This document shows, piece after piece, positions 47,427 through 56,436 of a stretch of DNA of 60,021 nucleotides; the stretch's first letter is position 1, and each line of letters begins with the position of its first letter. Origin of the DNA: an uncultured Muribaculaceae bacterium (lineage in GTDB: Bacteria > Bacteroidota > Bacteroidia > Bacteroidales > Muribaculaceae); assembly GCA_947629175.1 (NCBI GenBank), contig CANRCT010000018.1, positions 1-60,021 on the forward strand, read 5' to 3'. Made by a program: the position numbers and the translations under genes. Under the pieces are notes generated by a model. That model was given only the letters and a program-made list of their open reading frames with translations. It had not been told where the DNA came from and made no database searches.

Positions 47427-48089
47427 TTACATCAGAGTTATATCTCCGAAAAATTCCGGGCGGTGGAAGTCGGGCTGAGGAGTGTCTATCGGCGCCCAGC
47501 TCAGGTAGTGTGGCTCGGAAGTGGCGTCGGCGCACTTATAGAAGTTGGCACGCATCGTCACCGGCTTGCCCGGCTCGTAGGTCACGCCGATAAGATCGAG
47601 GGGTATTGCGGCGAGAAGATTCCATGAGAAGATCCCCTGCAGTTCCTCAAACGGACGCGTGCCGCAGCTTGCAAGACGCTTGACGCTGTCGAGCTGCTCG
47701 TCGGAGAGCTTTTCGCCGGAGTGGCGGTCCATGCGTCGGGCGGCGTGGATTGTGCCGATGCAGTTGAATTCGAAGTTATAGTATGGCGCTTCTCCGTGGG
47801 GAGCGACGAAAAATTCCACGCATGAGTCCTGATAGACGTCGGAATTGTTCTTGTCGTTGACCGCGCGCAGATAGTTGCAGCGGGTGAAGAAGTCGATATA
47901 GATCTTCGTCCCGGAATGAGCGATGGTGAAGGCTGTCAGCGGCTTGTAGGGGAACTGATCTTTCCAGTTGAGGTTGTCGATGACCTGACGTTCGCCCTTT
48001 TCGTCGAGATATTTCACGGCCTCGTCGAGATTCATGGAGTCGAGTTCGGGCAGATAAGGGATGTTGAGATGTTTTCTTTCGTTTTGCAT
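47427..48089 (-). CDS. CBM9-like carbohydrate-binding domain protein
   Basis: This 220-residue protein is essentially one carbohydrate-binding family 9-like beta-sandwich. 'KIYIDFFTRCNYLRAVNDKNNSDVYQDSCVEFFVAPHGEAPYYNFEFNCIGTIHAARR' is the typical core; the ending 'FHRPEFFGDITL' is also usual. There is no signal peptide, so it is predicted to be cytosolic, unlike CBM9 modules of secreted xylanases. Stand-alone proteins of this kind are common in Bacteroidales with no established role. I use ATG 48089 (MQNERKH). It lies 19 bases downstream of the LysE-type gene in the same operon. Confidence 0.8.
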   Translation of the reverse strand: MQNERKHLNIPYLPELDSMNLDEAVKYLDEKGERQVIDNLNWKDQFPYKPLTAFTIAHSGTKIYIDFFTRCNYLRAVNDKNNSDVYQDSCVEFFVAPHGEAPYYNFEFNCIGTIHAARRMDRHSGEKLSDEQLDSVKRLASCGTRPFEELQGIFSWNLLAAIPLDLIGVTYEPGKPVTMRANFYKCADATSEPHYLSWAPIDTPQPDFHRPEFFGDITLM

Positions 48090-48108
48090 ATGTCTGTGAG
48101 TGGATGGG

Positions 48109-48750
48109 TTATTCAAAGAGTTCTTTGATGCCGAGGACGAAGCCTACTGAAGCCATTATCAGCAGCAACACGGCTATGATGCGGTTGACGAGCCACATGG
48201 ATCTTACATTGAAGTGGGCGCGCACTTTGTTGACGAAATACGTGATGAGAAACCACCATACAATGGCGCCGGCGATAATTCCGATATATCCGGCTATGTA
48301 GTGGTAGAACTTATACTCTGTGTCGAGGAAGTTGAAGCGCGCGAAGAGTCCGATGATGAAGAAGAGTATCAGCGGATTGGAGAATGTGAAGAGAAAACCG
48401 GTGGCGAAGTCGCGCCAGTAGTTCGAAGCCTGTGGCGCGGGTGTCCGCAGCTGGCGCGACGGGTTGTTGCGGAACAGATATATGCCGTAGACAATCAGCA
48501 CGAGGCTGCCTATGATCTGGAGCACATTCTGGTTGGATTCGATAAAATCGGTGACGAAAGAGAGTCCCAGTCCGGTCAGAAGGCAGTAGATGAGATCTGA
48601 CAGCGAAGCCCCTATGCCGGTGACGAATGCAGGCATGCGTCCCTTGTTGAGAGTCCGCTGAATGACGAGCATGCCTATAGGGCCCATCGGGGCCGAGATC
48701 AGCGCGCCGATGAGTATGCCGGTTATGATTATGTTGACTATGCTCTCCAT
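48109..48750 (-). CDS. LysE/RhtB-type amino acid exporter
   Basis: This 213-residue, six-helix membrane protein begins 'MESIVNIIITGILIGALISAPMGPIGMLVIQRTLNKGRMPAFVTGIGASLSDLIY', the LysE-family N-terminal pattern with the conserved GP and the small-residue motif in helix 2. The family exports amino acids or related metabolites using the proton gradient. ATG 48750 is preferred over an upstream in-frame ATG at 48795, because the family pattern begins there. It is the first gene of a two-gene unit with the CBM9-like protein. Confidence 0.85.
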   Translation of the reverse strand: MESIVNIIITGILIGALISAPMGPIGMLVIQRTLNKGRMPAFVTGIGASLSDLIYCLLTGLGLSFVTDFIESNQNVLQIIGSLVLIVYGIYLFRNNPSRQLRTPAPQASNYWRDFATGFLFTFSNPLILFFIIGLFARFNFLDTEYKFYHYIAGYIGIIAGAIVWWFLITYFVNKVRAHFNVRSMWLVNRIIAVLLLIMASVGFVLGIKELFE

Positions 48751-48813
48751 CGTCAGGTGGCTTATGGCGCGATGCCCGCTGTCCGATGCCGGCAATGCGC
48801 CAAAACTCCCTTA

Positions 48814-48845
48814 CAAAGTTACAATACTCTCCCTTAAATAGCAAA
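48814..48845 (-). promoter_or_regulatory. Consensus promoter of the LysE/CBM9 unit
   Basis: Reverse strand: TTTG (48845-48842), exactly 20 bases, TAACTTTG (48821-48814). Both elements match the consensus, one of the two cleanest promoters here. The leader to ATG 48750 would be about 60 bases. Confidence 0.8.
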
Positions 48846-48876
48846 TCTTTTTCAGACAGGGCCACGGCCGGTGCGT

Positions 48877-50591
48877 TCAGATTCCTGCTACGTCGGCAAG
48901 CAGAAGAGAAGCGCGCCTGACTATGTCGGACGGATGCTTCATACGGCGGTATTCGTTGAAAGCGTTTTCACACTGATACAGGATTTTGTCGGCTTTGTCG
49001 GCATGGATGTAAATCTCATGCCATTCATCGACGGTCTCTGTGTTGTCAAAAAGATCCATAAATCCTTCGAGCACACTGCTGTCCACTTTGTGTTGAGTCA
49101 CTCTCCTGATCAGATCATGTATATGGAAAACCAGTGCGTAAACATGATCGCCATGAAGCCCGTCGACACGCGGAAAAGCTGTCTCGATCACCTGGTAGTC
49201 AGATGCGTCACGGCACATCCTTATCAGAAAATAAAAACCGGTATCATTTACCGTAAGGCCGCTGTTGGCAATGATCTCCGCCACGGTGTCAATCGGCAGC
49301 CCGGTAAGTGTGAGCGCTCTGATATGGTAAGTGTGAGCGCTCTGATATGGTATGAGTGCGTTATGCCCGGTATGATGTCCATCACGCGGCGTCCGGTGTC
49401 GAGATGCATTATGTTTCTGAGCAGTTCGATGGCTGAGGAGGTGTCAGGAATCGAATTGAGAAGTGTGAAATAGTAGGCGAGCGAACGGTGAACTTTAGTA
49501 GAGCGGGTCGTCTCGTATTGCTCGATATATGCCTCGGCCTGCCTGTAGGTCATATCTCCGGCTGCGATCCGGGCGCAGACATCGGAGATTACCGAATAAG
49601 GATAGACGATATTGCGTATGTCGATACCAAGCGGTTCAAGTTTGGGAAGAAGCCGCAGACGGGATTCGTTGAAAATCGTTACGTGATTGTCGGCTACAAG
49701 CTCAATAAAGCTTCTCATGCGGGCACGGGCGTCGTCGGCGTCATGACTGATGCCGTCGGCAAGAGCATCGAGTGTGATCTCTATGATTTTCGGATGTATC
49801 CCGCCGTCTTTAATCAGTCCGGCTATGAATTCGAGCAGACTTGTATCGCGATGGGTCCAGTTGGCAGCCTCGTCTTTTATCGGATAGCTGCGTGTCGTCA
49901 GCAGCTCGTTATAGGATAGGCGATTGCCATGTCCGTCCATTACGCGGAACAGCATGGCCGTACCGCGGGCGGCCCCATTTGGGTAGGTGCATATGCATCT
50001 GTCAAGAAGGGCGTTGCGTTCAGCGCTTCCTGCCCGCATTTCCTGCACCTGCCGTTTCAGCAGGGCGTTGCGCAGAAAATCGTTCTCCCTGATCTCAAGT
50101 CCGGCTTTCTTAAGCCTCTTGAGAAACTCCTGAACGTCGGCAAATGCTGGGCACATCGCCTTGTTCTTGATCAACTCGTTGACAATATTCAGATCGCGAT
50201 GGGTGAGCATCGGCTCGCCTCCCGCTTGTTCCTGTTCAATGAGAGTCTTGATGAGAGTCCATGTCTCGCTGATCTGTTCAGGAGTTTCGACAAAGGCGAT
50301 CAGATATGACACGCACAGCGGCGAGGTGGCCAGAAGATGCTGTTCGTAGGATGTAAGTATTTCCGATGCGTCGCCATACAGCAGCCACCGGCATTCGTCG
50401 TATCCGGGAGCATGTTTCATCACGGCTCCGAGTGTCAGCACGGGACGTTGCTGCTCCTCGCTGCGATGCCGCTTCATGAGCTGGCAGAGTCGTTGGAACT
50501 CCTCTTGCTGGCGTTTTCTCCTCTCCTGAAGTGTCATGGAGCGCCAGTTGCGTGTCGGGCGGTTGAAACTGTAATTATAGAGGATCCCCAT
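48877..50591 (-). pseudogene. Unrecognised gene split by a 23-bp tandem duplication
   Basis: Two adjacent frames (447 residues from ATG 50591, and a second one ending at 48877) are halves of one gene. A 23-bp unit is present twice in tandem at 49306-49351. Removing one copy fuses the frames through '...HIRALTLTGLPIDTVAEIIANSG...' and gives a 563-residue protein. As it stands the first product runs about 20 aberrant residues past the repeat and stops. The protein looks soluble and mostly helical (N-terminus 'MTLQERRKRQQEEFQRLCQLMKRH', many Leu/Ile heptads), with no signal peptide, and I know no family for it. It lies 49 bases after rodA on the same strand and may be the last gene of the cell-shape operon. 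It may also be a gene that switches by repeat slippage. Confidence 0.85.
49306..49351. repeat. 23-bp tandem duplication
   Basis: The 23-base unit starting AAGTGTGAGCGC and ending GATATGGT is repeated exactly twice (49306-49328, 49329-49351), flanked on the left by a further matching GGT. The unit length is not a multiple of three, so it shifts the reading frame. Confidence 0.97.
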
Positions 50592-50640
50592 GGCATTATG
50601 ATTTAGATTGTAAACGACGGAGGCTCCGTGAGCCCGATGG

Positions 50641-52146
50641 TCAGTATGTCAGATGCTCGCGGCGGGAGGCGTCGATGCGGAGCAGGATGAAGAGAAGGAT
50701 TGTGAAACTCCACAGAGAGGATCCTCCGTAGCTGAAGAAGGGGAGCGGAATGCCGATCACCGGACATAGTCCGATGACCATGCCGACGTTGACCGCCAGA
50801 TGGAATATGAAATAGGAGGCCACGCAGTAGGCGTAGACACGGCCGAATACCGTGGGCTGCCGCTCCGCTATATGGAGTATCCTCAATATCAGGGCCAGGA
50901 ATAGCAGAAGCACGGCCGTAGAGCCGATAAATCCTTCCTCCTCGCCGATTGTGCAGTAGATGAAGTCGGTATGCTGCTCGGGCACGTATTTAAGCTTGGT
51001 CTGTGTGCCGTTGAGGAATCCTTTGCCGGTCAGACCGCCCGAACCGATGGCGATCTTGCTCTGGTTGACGTTGTATCCGGCTCCGAGCCTGTCTTCCTCA
51101 AGCCCGAGAGTCACCTTGATGCGCTGCTGATGATGGGGCTGGAGCACCGACGTGAATGCATAGTTGACCGAATACAGGAATATCACTCCCGCCACTACGG
51201 CGCCCACCGACACAAGCAGCGGCTTGCTTTCGCCGCGCAGACACAGCAGAAGGCTGTAGATGCATGCTGCGGCAAGGAGGGAAAGCAGATAATATCTTCC
51301 CGGAATGTCGAGGCCGAACAGATGAAAAATCCACGCGACAAGCGCCGCGCCGGCAAAAAACAGCGTCACGTTGCGCGCCGCGGCTATCTGGCGGCAATAA
51401 ACAGCGAGCATGCCGATCAGAAGCAGTCCGAGCAACATTATCACGACGGCTTCTCCGAGAGGCATCCCCATGAACACCGGCTCGGCATACTTTACAGCCA
51501 CCACGAATATTATCACCGCACCCGCAGCCGCGAGAAGCACCAGTCCGCTCATTCCCTCGCGGTAGAGCACGAAGAAGAGCGCAAGATAGGCAAGCGCCGA
51601 GCCAGTCTCTCTCTGGGCGAGAATGAGTGCGACGGGGATGAATATGATGGCCAGAGCCCTGAGATAGTTGGTGTGGGAGTCGTTGAGCCGGAACTGATAT
51701 CCGCTGAATAGTTTTGCCAGAGCCAGGGCCGTGGCAAATTTGCCGAATTCGGCCGGCTGGAAGCTGATGGGGCCGAATACGAGCCAGGAGCGGGATCCCT
51801 TGATGTCGGGAGCCACGAATATCGTGACGATCATTATGGCAAGCATCGCCAGATATATGGGATAGGCGTAGGTCTCATACATGCGCCTGTCGATCAGCAT
51901 TATCATCAGCGCAAGCCCGAGCGCGAGAAATATCCAGCGCACCTGTTTGCCCGAAAATTCGTTGAAGTCGAGTATCGAGGCGTTGTCGAAATCATAGCTC
52001 GCCGCATAGACGCTGAACACCCCCGCAACAATCAGCAGCAGGTAGATGCCTACGCTCACCCAGTCGATATAGCGGACGTAGGATGTCGGGACGGCTTTCT
52101 GGTTAATGCTTCTTGACTCCACTGTAGATGATGGTGTTTGATTCAA
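50641..52146 (-). CDS. rodA: Rod-shape peptidoglycan polymerase RodA
   Basis: This 501-residue polytopic SEDS-family glycosyltransferase polymerises lipid II during cell elongation. Signatures include 'GSRSWLVFGPISFQPAEFGKFATALALAKLF' and the C-terminal 'IGLCPVIGIPLPFFSYGGSSLWSFTILLFILLRIDASR'. It is longer than E. coli RodA (370) because of an extra hydrophobic segment in the middle, as usual in Bacteroidetes. Its ATG lies 44 bases inside the end of mrdA, an unusually long overlap, which points to tight co-translation with its transpeptidase partner. Confidence 0.95.
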   Translation of the reverse strand: MNQTPSSTVESRSINQKAVPTSYVRYIDWVSVGIYLLLIVAGVFSVYAASYDFDNASILDFNEFSGKQVRWIFLALGLALMIMLIDRRMYETYAYPIYLAMLAIMIVTIFVAPDIKGSRSWLVFGPISFQPAEFGKFATALALAKLFSGYQFRLNDSHTNYLRALAIIFIPVALILAQRETGSALAYLALFFVLYREGMSGLVLLAAAGAVIIFVVAVKYAEPVFMGMPLGEAVVIMLLGLLLIGMLAVYCRQIAAARNVTLFFAGAALVAWIFHLFGLDIPGRYYLLSLLAAACIYSLLLCLRGESKPLLVSVGAVVAGVIFLYSVNYAFTSVLQPHHQQRIKVTLGLEEDRLGAGYNVNQSKIAIGSGGLTGKGFLNGTQTKLKYVPEQHTDFIYCTIGEEEGFIGSTAVLLLFLALILRILHIAERQPTVFGRVYAYCVASYFIFHLAVNVGMVIGLCPVIGIPLPFFSYGGSSLWSFTILLFILLRIDASRREHLTY

Positions 52147-53965
52147 GCATGCGCTGCTCGAGATATTTACGCTGTTCGGCGATCTTGCCGGTGAGATATT
52201 TCTCCATGACGAGGCTTCCTATGGGCACTCCGTAAGTAGCTCCGAAGCCGGCATTCTCCACGTAGGCGCATACGGCGATTTTGGGATTCTCGTAAGGCGC
52301 GAATCCGATAAAAGCCGAGTGGTCCTTGCCATGCGGATTCTGCGCCGTGCCGGTCTTTCCGGCCACTTCCACATCAGGTAGAGCGGCGAGACGGCATGTG
52401 CCTCCGGTGACGGCCATACGCATCCCCTCGGCCACGTCCATGAAGTGAGATGCGTCGATGGTGGGATAACGGCGCTCGGTCAGGTCCGACGGTATGACGG
52501 TATCCTCGATCTCCTTGACCACATGCGGCGTTATGAACCATCCGCGGTTGGCTATCGTGGCACACAGATTCGCGATCTGAAGCGGGGTGGCGAGTATCTC
52601 TCCCTGGCCTATGGCCACGGATATGATGGTGTTGGCGCTCCAGCGGTTCTCGCCGTAGATCTTGTTGTAGAATTTTGCGTTAGGAATGAATCCCCGGCTC
52701 TCTCCGGGCAGATCTGTGCCGAGACGATATCCGTAGCCGAGCGACACGAGATGTTTCTTCCATATCTCGAAAGCATCGGCCGAGGATCCGTACTTCGACC
52801 GGCGGTCGACCATCGCCTTGAAGCCGTAGCAGAAATAGGCGTTGCACGATGTCTGCAGCGCAGGTTTCAGCGGTAGCGGCGACCCGTGGCCGTGACATCC
52901 CACTTTCAGTCCGCCGCTGACAAATCCGTGATAGCACGGATAGGCGGTCGACGGCACGATAATACCCTCCTGAAGCAGTATGAGTCCATTGGCCGGCTTG
53001 AATGTGGATCCGGGTGGATAGGCGCCCATAAGGGCGCGGTCGAAGAGAGGCTTGTAGAAGTCGTTGACGAGCACCTTGTAGTTGGCGCCGCGTTTGCGGC
53101 CCACGAGCAGCGAAGGATCGTAGGTGGGCGAAGATACCATGGCGAGTATCTCGCCGGTGGCCGGTTCGATGGCGACTACAGCTCCGATCTTGTTGACCAT
53201 CAGCGATTCGGCGTATTGCTGGAGCTCGATGTCGATGCTCAGCTTGAGATTGCGGCCCGATATGGCGCCGCGGTCGCGCGCGCCGTTTTCGAATTTGCCC
53301 TGTATCTGTCCCTTGGCGTCGCGTATGAGTATTTCCACGCCTTTCTCTCCGCGCAGATAGCGCTCGTAGCTCTTCTCTACCCCGAGGTCGCCGGTATAGT
53401 CGCCCGACGAGTAGTAGGGATCGGCGTCGATATCGGCCTGCGATACTTCGCGTATGTTGCCGAGCACGTTGGCTGCTGCTTTATAGCCATATTCGCGCAA
53501 AATGCGTTTCTGGATGAAGAATCCCGGATAACGGTACATTTTCTCCTGTAGCCGTCCGTAGTCTTCGGCCGACAGATGAGTCATGAACACCTGCGGGGAG
53601 TAGGATGAATAGCCCGGATTGAGGCGGCGGTCCTTCATGTCGGCCAGCCGGCGCGTGAACTGCTCGCGGGTCAGTCCGAGGGTGTTGCAGAAATCGACAG
53701 TGTCGAAAGGCTGCACGTCGCGCGGTATCATCATGACGTCGTAGGCAGGCTGGTTGTAGACCACTACGCGTCCCTGACGGTCGTAGATGATCCCTCGCGA
53801 GGGATATATGGCTTTCTTGAGGAACGCGTTGGAGTCGGCGTAGTCTTTATAACGGTCGTCCATCACCTGCAGGCTGAAAAGCCTGATGATGTAAATCGCC
53901 ACTATAAGGACTATAAAGCCGACGACGACATATTTGCGGCGTTCGAGTCTATAGTCTTTTCTCAT
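52103..53965 (-). CDS. mrdA: Penicillin-binding protein 2
   Basis: This 620-residue class B transpeptidase is the partner of RodA in lateral-wall synthesis. It has one N-terminal membrane helix (about residues 12-31), a dimerisation/pedestal domain, then the penicillin-binding domain with 'YPPGSTFKP' (catalytic serine and lysine), 'TSCNAYF' (SxN) and 'VAGKTGTAQ' (KTG). All three motifs are intact. It overlaps mreD by 17 bases upstream and rodA by 44 bases downstream. Confidence 0.96.
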   Translation of the reverse strand: MRKDYRLERRKYVVVGFIVLIVAIYIIRLFSLQVMDDRYKDYADSNAFLKKAIYPSRGIIYDRQGRVVVYNQPAYDVMMIPRDVQPFDTVDFCNTLGLTREQFTRRLADMKDRRLNPGYSSYSPQVFMTHLSAEDYGRLQEKMYRYPGFFIQKRILREYGYKAAANVLGNIREVSQADIDADPYYSSGDYTGDLGVEKSYERYLRGEKGVEILIRDAKGQIQGKFENGARDRGAISGRNLKLSIDIELQQYAESLMVNKIGAVVAIEPATGEILAMVSSPTYDPSLLVGRKRGANYKVLVNDFYKPLFDRALMGAYPPGSTFKPANGLILLQEGIIVPSTAYPCYHGFVSGGLKVGCHGHGSPLPLKPALQTSCNAYFCYGFKAMVDRRSKYGSSADAFEIWKKHLVSLGYGYRLGTDLPGESRGFIPNAKFYNKIYGENRWSANTIISVAIGQGEILATPLQIANLCATIANRGWFITPHVVKEIEDTVIPSDLTERRYPTIDASHFMDVAEGMRMAVTGGTCRLAALPDVEVAGKTGTAQNPHGKDHSAFIGFAPYENPKIAVCAYVENAGFGATYGVPIGSLVMEKYLTGKIAEQRKYLEQRMLESNTIIYSGVKKH

Positions 53966-54470
53966 TATGGCTGCTTGTGAGGCTGTCGGTGGCTATGATA
54001 AGCAGGAATGTCAGCACTGTGCTTGCGACGATGCGTATTAGCAGGGTTAACGGTCGGAAGAAACTCATCGACTCTACCAGAAATATCGTCAGGCAGTAGA
54101 TGGCCGACAGTGTCAGGGCATATTTGGCAAATACAGGGAAACCGAGCGAATGTGCGGAGGGGCACGGATCGGTGATGTCTTCCTCGCGCGGGAAATAAAG
54201 TTTTATCACCGGACGCCGGAGAGCAGCGAGTATGGTGCAGGAAATCGCGTTCATTCCCTGAGTGTCGGCGAAGATGTCGACAGTCAGGCCCATGAAGAAG
54301 CCAATGGTCATGGTCCAGTTGACCGACAGTGTCAGGGGAAGACTGACAAGTATGTAGATGAAGATAAATCCTACGGCATATCCGAGCAGGGCGATGTGGT
54401 TGAACACCATCACCTGGAGCGCCATAAGAAGCAGCCCGAGAAAAATGAATTTCAGTGTGGTCTTGCTCAT
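53949..54470 (-). CDS. mreD: Rod shape-determining protein MreD
   Basis: This 173-residue inner-membrane protein has about five helices and is poorly conserved in sequence, as expected for MreD. The segment 'FFMGLTVDIFADTQGMNAISCTILAALRRPVIKLYF' matches the family's Gly/Asp-containing helix loop. Its position between mreC (4-base overlap) and mrdA (17-base overlap) confirms the identity. It links MreC to the elongation machinery. Confidence 0.92.
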   Translation of the reverse strand: MSKTTLKFIFLGLLLMALQVMVFNHIALLGYAVGFIFIYILVSLPLTLSVNWTMTIGFFMGLTVDIFADTQGMNAISCTILAALRRPVIKLYFPREEDITDPCPSAHSLGFPVFAKYALTLSAIYCLTIFLVESMSFFRPLTLLIRIVASTVLTFLLIIATDSLTSSHNEKRL

Positions 54471-55315
54471 TTCTTATCTATTATGTCGCGTTCTACCTCA
54501 CGGAGCTCGTCGGTCATAGAGTCGGCGATGACCCTTACGGTGCCGAGCGTGGTGAAATCGGTGAAGAGTTTCACCCGCAGGGCGAAGAAGTTCTCGTCGT
54601 GGTCGCGCAGACCCTTGATGATGGTGCCTACCGGCACACCCTCTGGGAATACAGTCGAGAAGCCGCTCGTGATGATCGTGTCGCCCACGGCGAATACCGC
54701 ATGGCGTGGAAGCTCCTCAAGTATAGCCTCCTCAGGATCGGCGCCGTCCCAAACGAGCGAACCGACGTGATCGTGGCCCTTTACCTTGCAAGAGAGTCGA
54801 AGATGATTGTTGAGCAGTGAGATCACTCTTGCCGAATGCGGGCCGGTAACGTTGACTATGCCTACCACTCCGTTCTGGTCCATGACTCCCATTTCAGGCC
54901 GTATGCCGTCGGCAGAGCCTTTGTCGAGAGTTATGTAGTTGTGGATCCGGTTGGTGCTGTTGTTGATCACGCGGGCGAGGATGAAACTGTAGCGCTGCAG
55001 CGCCGAGTCGGTGGTCATCGTGTCGGCGTAGACCAGTTCGCGTGTCCGTTCAAGCTGCTGCTTCAGATTCAGCACCTCGCGTTCGAGCACTGCGTTGCGT
55101 CGCTGCAGGTCCTCGTTGATGTCGCGCAGATGGAAGTAGGCGGTCAGATTGCCGGCGCCCTTGTATACGACAGCCGACACCGCATTGGCCGACGTCAGCA
55201 TCACATGGTGCTGCCACGGATTGCTGTGAAACAGCAGGAAGCACCCCGCCACCATATAGACGGCGAAGAGCATCCATGAACTGTAGCGCAAAAAGAATTC
55301 AATAAGGTTTCTCAT
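54467..55315 (-). CDS. mreC: Rod shape-determining protein MreC
   Basis: This 282-residue bitopic protein has one N-terminal helix (about residues 11-29), a coiled coil ('LQRRNAVLEREVLNLKQQLERTREL', near 68-92), then two beta-barrel subdomains with 'ALLNNHLRLSCKV'-like and 'ITSGFSTVFPEGVPVGTI' family pieces. It organises the periplasmic side of the elongasome and activates PBP2. It lies 62 bases downstream of mreB and overlaps mreD by 4 bases. Confidence 0.94.
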   Translation of the reverse strand: MRNLIEFFLRYSSWMLFAVYMVAGCFLLFHSNPWQHHVMLTSANAVSAVVYKGAGNLTAYFHLRDINEDLQRRNAVLEREVLNLKQQLERTRELVYADTMTTDSALQRYSFILARVINNSTNRIHNYITLDKGSADGIRPEMGVMDQNGVVGIVNVTGPHSARVISLLNNHLRLSCKVKGHDHVGSLVWDGADPEEAILEELPRHAVFAVGDTIITSGFSTVFPEGVPVGTIIKGLRDHDENFFALRVKLFTDFTTLGTVRVIADSMTDELREVERDIIDKK

Positions 55316-55377
55316 TGCGGCCGGATGATGTTGACAGCGGTGTGTTCAATGCGCTTCTGCGTGATGTCGTGGTCGGG

Positions 55378-56397
55378 TCAGCGGATAAGGAACGAGAACT
55401 TGTCGATGTTTTTCAGCGCCACTCCGGTGCCTTTCGCTACGGCGAGCAGAGGATCCTCGGCGATGTGGAACTGGATGCCGATCTTGTCGGTCAGACGCTT
55501 GTCGAGTCCGCGGATGAGGGCGCCGCCTCCTGCGAGATAGATGCCGTTCTTCACTATGTCGGCATACAGTTCGGGCGGGGTCTGCTCCAGCGCGCTGAGC
55601 ACTGCGGCCTCGATTTTAGAGATGCTCTTCTCGATGCTGTGGGATATCTCCTGATAGCTGACGGCGACTTCCATCGGAAGGGCTGTCATCTGGTTGGGGC
55701 CATGGACGATATAATCCTCCGGCGGATTCTCAAGCTCCATGAGTGCCGAGCCTACGTTCATCTTGATGAGTTCGGCTGTACGTTCGCCAACCTTCACGTT
55801 GTGGACGCGGCGCATGTGCTCCTGAATGTCGTCGGTAAGGTCGTCGCCGGCGATGGTGATGCTCTTGTTGCTGACGATGCCTCCGAGGGAAATTACGGCG
55901 ATCTCTGTTGTGCCGCCGCCTATGTCGACGATCATGTTGCCTTCAGGAGCCACGACGTCGAGCCCTATGCCGAGGGCGGCCGCCATAGGTTCGTAGAGCA
56001 TGTAGACGTCGCGGCCGCCGGCGTGCTCCGATGAGTCGCGCACGGCGCGGATCTCCACTTCGGTCGAGCCGGAGGGGATGCCTACGACCATACGCATCGA
56101 AGGGCTGAACCAGCGGCTTTTCTGGCTTGCCTTTTCCACGAGACCGCGTATCATCATCTCGGCGGCGCGGAAGTCGGCGATGACTCCCTTGCGCAGGGGA
56201 CGGATAGTGCGTATTCCTTCGGGCTCGCGGCCCTGCATCATCTGAGCCTCTTTGCCCACGGTGATCATTTTGCCGGTCGATACCTCGATGGCCACGATCG
56301 AAGGCTCGTCGACCACAATCTTGTCGTTATGTATGATTATGGTGTTGGCCGTTCCGAGGTCGATGGCTATTTCTTTAGTCAGTGAGAATATACCCAT
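55378..56397 (-). CDS. mreB: Rod shape-determining protein MreB
   Basis: This 339-residue bacterial actin has the phosphate-1 motif 'EIAIDLGTANTIIIHNDKIV' at the N-terminus, 'VDIGGGTTEIAVIS' (phosphate 2) and 'IYLAGGGALIRGLDKRL' (adenosine loop). It forms membrane-bound filaments that guide wall synthesis. The gene is 39 bases downstream of purH. The C-terminus is normal. Confidence 0.97.
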   Translation of the reverse strand: MGIFSLTKEIAIDLGTANTIIIHNDKIVVDEPSIVAIEVSTGKMITVGKEAQMMQGREPEGIRTIRPLRKGVIADFRAAEMMIRGLVEKASQKSRWFSPSMRMVVGIPSGSTEVEIRAVRDSSEHAGGRDVYMLYEPMAAALGIGLDVVAPEGNMIVDIGGGTTEIAVISLGGIVSNKSITIAGDDLTDDIQEHMRRVHNVKVGERTAELIKMNVGSALMELENPPEDYIVHGPNQMTALPMEVAVSYQEISHSIEKSISKIEAAVLSALEQTPPELYADIVKNGIYLAGGGALIRGLDKRLTDKIGIQFHIAEDPLLAVAKGTGVALKNIDKFSFLIR

Positions 56398-56436
56398 GAA
56401 AGATTGAATTCTGGATTGTGAAATGAAAAAATGTGA

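Noticed and set aside
49248-49284. Two overlapping real genes (447 and 135 codons) in place of one broken gene.
   Set aside because: Removing one 23-bp copy joins the frames exactly, and the shorter frame only starts at an internal GTG within the continued sequence.
49306-49351. Short CRISPR-like repeat.
   Set aside because: There are only two directly adjacent copies with no spacer and no cas genes; it is a simple tandem duplication.
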